Source: Bog-756 sp963756515 (lineage in GTDB: Bacteria; Actinomycetota; Acidimicrobiia; Acidimicrobiales; RAAP-2). Taken from it: DNA of 64,000 nt. The notes under the pieces were generated by a model. It saw nothing but the letters and a program-made list of their open reading frames with translations. It was not told the DNA's origin and searched no databases. Positions 62,131 through 64,000 of the stretch are shown piece by piece (the stretch's first letter is position 1; each line of letters opens with the position of its first letter). Position numbers and translations under genes: made by a program. Location: assembly GCA_963756515.1 (NCBI GenBank), contig CAVWNV010000005.1, forward strand, positions 1-64,000, read 5' to 3'.

Positions 62131-62195
62131 GAGGCGACCCACCGAGGCGACCCACCGAGGCGACCCACCGAAGAGACCCATCGCAGCGACCCACC
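62131..62195 (+). repeat. 13-bp tandem repeats, five copies
   Basis: GAGGCGACCCACC is repeated three times exactly (62131-62169), then two degenerate copies follow (62170-62195). Next come two ACCGGCCGAC-type copies. The array lies 20 bp from the AT-rich inverted repeat. Confidence 0.85.
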
Positions 62196-62256
62196 GGCCG
62201 ACGAAACCGGCCGACGACACCGGCCCGGGCAGTAGCCACAAAGGACGAACCCACGT

Positions 62257-62288
62257 GAAACGCCCCACCGGACTCGGTGGGGCGTTTC
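62257..62288. terminator. clpC terminator
   Basis: GAAACGCCCCACCG (62257-62270) pairs perfectly with CGGTGGGGCGTTTC (62275-62288) around a GACT loop: a 14-bp stem 51 bp after the clpC stop. The A/T ends of the stem give a short U-run on either strand, so it can act in both directions. Confidence 0.85.
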
Positions 62289-62339
62289 AAGACGAACATT
62301 CATCGACGGGCAGGGCCCGACGGCGAGCGGGTCCAGGCG

Positions 62340-64000
62340 TCAGTCGGCGGCTGAGTCGGCTCCGGCCAACTCGACCGGCGGCGGCGGTTCGACACCCTCG
62401 ATGGCGGTGAAGGTCAGCTGTTGCTCCCCGGCGACGAGTGGCGGCGCACCCTTCACGTCGAAGGCTTCGGCCGCCTCCGGCGTGATGGTCTCCACGTCGA
62501 CCAGGATGGTCTCCCCGACCCGGAACTCCTTCCACAGGATCCGCTCCGAGAGCGGGTCCTCCACCATCTGTTGGATGGCCCGACGCAGGGGTCGCGCTCC
62601 GAGCTGGGGGTCGTAGCCCTTGTCGGCCAGCAGCTGCTTGGCCGGTGGCGTCAGGACCAGGCTGAGACCCTGTAGCTCCAACTGGTTGGACACCCGTTGG
62701 ATCATCAGGTCCACGATCTCGACCACCTCGACCTTCGACAGTTCGTGGAACACCACGACCTCGTCGATGCGGTTGAGGAACTCCGGACGGAAATGCGCCT
62801 TCAGGGCCTCGTTGACCTTGGTCTTCATACGCTCGTAGGTCACGGCCTCCGAGGTCTTGGCGAAGCCCACCGAGGACTTGCGGAGGTCCGCCGTGCCCAG
62901 GTTCGACGTCATGATGAGCACGGTGTTCTTGAAGTCGACCGAGCGCCCCTGGGCATCGGTCAGGCGACCGTCCTCCAGGATCTGCAGCAGGGTGTTGAAC
63001 ACATCGGCGTGAGCCTTCTCCACCTCGTCGAAGAGCACCACGGAGAAGGGCTTGCGCCGAACCGCCTCGGTCAGCTGACCGCCCTCCTCGTACCCGACGT
63101 AGCCGGGAGGTGAGCCGACCAGCCGACTCACGGTGTGCTTCTCCATGTACTCGGACATGTCCAGCTGGATCAGGGCGTCCTCGTCGTCGAAGAGGAACTC
63201 GGCCAGCGTCTTGGCCAGCTCGGTCTTCCCGACCCCGGTGGGCCCGAGGAAGATGAACGATCCGCTGGGCCGCTTCGGGTCCTTCAGCCCGGCCCGCGTC
63301 CGCCGGATGGACCGGGCCAGTGCGGCGATGGCCGGCTCCTGACCGATGACCCGCTTGTGCAGCTCGTCCTCCATGCGGAGCAGCTTGGCCGTCTCCTCCT
63401 CGGTGAGGCGGTAGACGGGGATGCCGGTCCAGTTGGCCAACACCTCGGCGATGACCTCCTCGTCCACCACGTCGAAGAGGTCGACTCCTTCGGCACGCCA
63501 CTCGGCTTCCATGGCCTCTTTGGAGTCCAGACGATCCTTTTCCTGCTCAGCGAGCTTCTTGGCCTGGTCGAACGCCTGCTTCTCGATGGCCGCTTCCTTG
63601 TCGGCCCGCAGTCGGGTGATGTCCTCCTCGAGCTTCTTGTAGGCGGGCGGCGTCGTCATCCGGCGGATGCGCAGGCGGCTGCCGGCCTCGTCGATCAGGT
63701 CGATGGCCTTGTCGGGAAGGTAGCGGTCGGCCAAATAGCGGTCGGCCAGGTTGGCTGCGGCCACCAGGGCCTGATCGGTGATGGTGACGGCGTGGTGGGA
63801 CTCGTACCGGTCGCGCAACCCCTTCAAGATCTCGATGGTCAGGGCCACATTGGGCTGCTCCACCTTGATGGGCTGGAACCGTCGCTCGAGGGCGGCGTCC
63901 TTCTCCAGATGCTTGCGGTACTCGTCGATGGTGGTGGCCCCGATGGTCTGCAGCTCGCCGCGGGCCAGCATGGGCTTCAGGATGGAGGCGGCGTCGATGG
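62340..64000 (-). CDS. clpC: ATP-dependent Clp protease ATP-binding subunit ClpC (5' end outside window)
   Basis: The last 553 codons of a Hsp100 unfoldase. The frame runs off the right edge, so the N-domain and most of the first AAA+ domain are missing. Visible are the end of D1 (GATTIDEYRKHLEKDAALER), the middle domain with a UVR-like coiled stretch (ITRLRADKEAAIEKQAFDQA), the second Walker A (GPTGVGKTELAKTL), Walker B (SVVLFDEVEKAH), sensor 1 (IMTSNLG) and sensor 2 (GARPLRRAIQ). It feeds substrates to ClpP in protein quality control. A strong hairpin terminator follows the stop. Confidence 0.95.
   Translation of the reverse strand, partial: IDAASILKPMLARGELQTIGATTIDEYRKHLEKDAALERRFQPIKVEQPNVALTIEILKGLRDRYESHHAVTITDQALVAAANLADRYLADRYLPDKAIDLIDEAGSRLRIRRMTTPPAYKKLEEDITRLRADKEAAIEKQAFDQAKKLAEQEKDRLDSKEAMEAEWRAEGVDLFDVVDEEVIAEVLANWTGIPVYRLTEEETAKLLRMEDELHKRVIGQEPAIAALARSIRRTRAGLKDPKRPSGSFIFLGPTGVGKTELAKTLAEFLFDDEDALIQLDMSEYMEKHTVSRLVGSPPGYVGYEEGGQLTEAVRRKPFSVVLFDEVEKAHADVFNTLLQILEDGRLTDAQGRSVDFKNTVLIMTSNLGTADLRKSSVGFAKTSEAVTYERMKTKVNEALKAHFRPEFLNRIDEVVVFHELSKVEVVEIVDLMIQRVSNQLELQGLSLVLTPPAKQLLADKGYDPQLGARPLRRAIQQMVEDPLSERILWKEFRVGETILVDVETITPEAAEAFDVKGAPPLVAGEQQLTFTAIEGVEPPPPVELAGADSAAD

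Larger units (their letters stand above)
61961..62339. other. 379-bp gap between clpC and radA with repeats and a terminator
   Basis: From right to left it holds the clpC terminator hairpin (62257-62288), 13-bp tandem repeats (62131-62195) and an AT-rich 21-bp inverted repeat (62055-62110). Several minus-strand ORFs here (about 70 residues, WVASVGRLGGSPR-like repeats) are products of the tandem repeat in different frames and are not supported as genes. The radA promoter should lie in the 62000-62110 part. Confidence 0.6.

Noticed and set aside
62050..62303. Small minus-strand ORFs with repeated Gly-Ser-Pro-Arg-Trp units
   Set aside because: They are translations of the 13-bp tandem repeat in different frames, run into the terminator and the AT-rich repeat, and have no ribosome sites.

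Overview
The window is GC-rich (about 70 percent by eye) and reads as an actinobacterial chromosome, most likely class Acidimicrobiia. Four things point there: a secreted protein ending in 42-residue YWLVASDGGIFTFGD-type repeats that are abundant in that class, the CarD-IspD-IspF-RlmB and ClpC-RadA-DisA neighbourhoods, glucosyl-3-phosphoglycerate synthase, and the ergothioneine genes egtB/egtD. Coding density is high and many genes overlap by 4 bp (ATGA or GTGA), so translational coupling is the norm.

Region 1 (1-14.3 kb) is the most interesting part. A seven-gene minus-strand operon runs from 9481 down to 890: a PelF-like GT4 glycosyltransferase, a 12-TM PelG-like membrane protein, a LegB-type nucleotide-sugar 4,6-dehydratase, a sugar-1-phosphate nucleotidyltransferase, an NAD-dependent epimerase/reductase, GlmS, and a membrane-anchored spherulin-4 (GH135-like) hydrolase. 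Divergent from it is a 1447-residue secreted Agd3/CE18-like polysaccharide deacetylase with Ig-like and 42-residue repeats. Together they form a plausible route from fructose-6-phosphate to an exported, partly deacetylated amino-sugar exopolysaccharide, analogous to Pel or galactosaminogalactan but without PelB, C, D or E. A 5'-partial, doubly frameshifted LuxR-type regulator sits at the left edge.

Region 2 (14.5-31.7 kb) is mixed metabolism: an acetolactate-synthase-like TPP enzyme, a divergent MarR/MFS pair, a FabH-like synthase, an aldo/keto reductase, a DUF1345-type membrane protein, glycerate kinase, an SDR, an acyl-CoA synthetase, a two-gene operon of a Cas4-like Fe-S PD-(D/E)XK nuclease and an apparently catalytically dead relative, a patatin, an acyltransferase, a methyltransferase, an EthD protein and a BtuF-like protein.

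Region 3 (31.8-42.3 kb) holds a P450-TetR operon with an operator-like palindrome, a 23-bp tandem repeat array, a MoaD/ThiS-threonine synthase pair, GpgS, a TetR-MFS operon with two matching operator-like sites, trehalose-phosphate synthase and phosphatase, a LytR_C protein and tRNA-Thr(TGT).

Region 4 (42.4-46.0 kb) is visibly lower in GC and carries two large GT-C-like membrane proteins and a short truncated-looking ORF. Region 5 (46.1-51.5 kb) is a TetR-controlled six-gene operon (sulfotransferase, MBL sulfatase-like protein, SDR, VOC, zinc-type alcohol dehydrogenase). It is followed by an orphan 10-TM sensor-like protein and ergothioneine egtB-egtD, where egtD has a one-base frameshift.

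Region 6 (55.1-64 kb) is conserved housekeeping on the minus strand: a flavin disulfide reductase, rlmB, ispF, ispD, carD, disA, radA and clpC (cut by the window edge). Between radA and clpC lies an AT-rich 21-bp inverted repeat next to 13-bp tandem repeats and a strong terminator hairpin.
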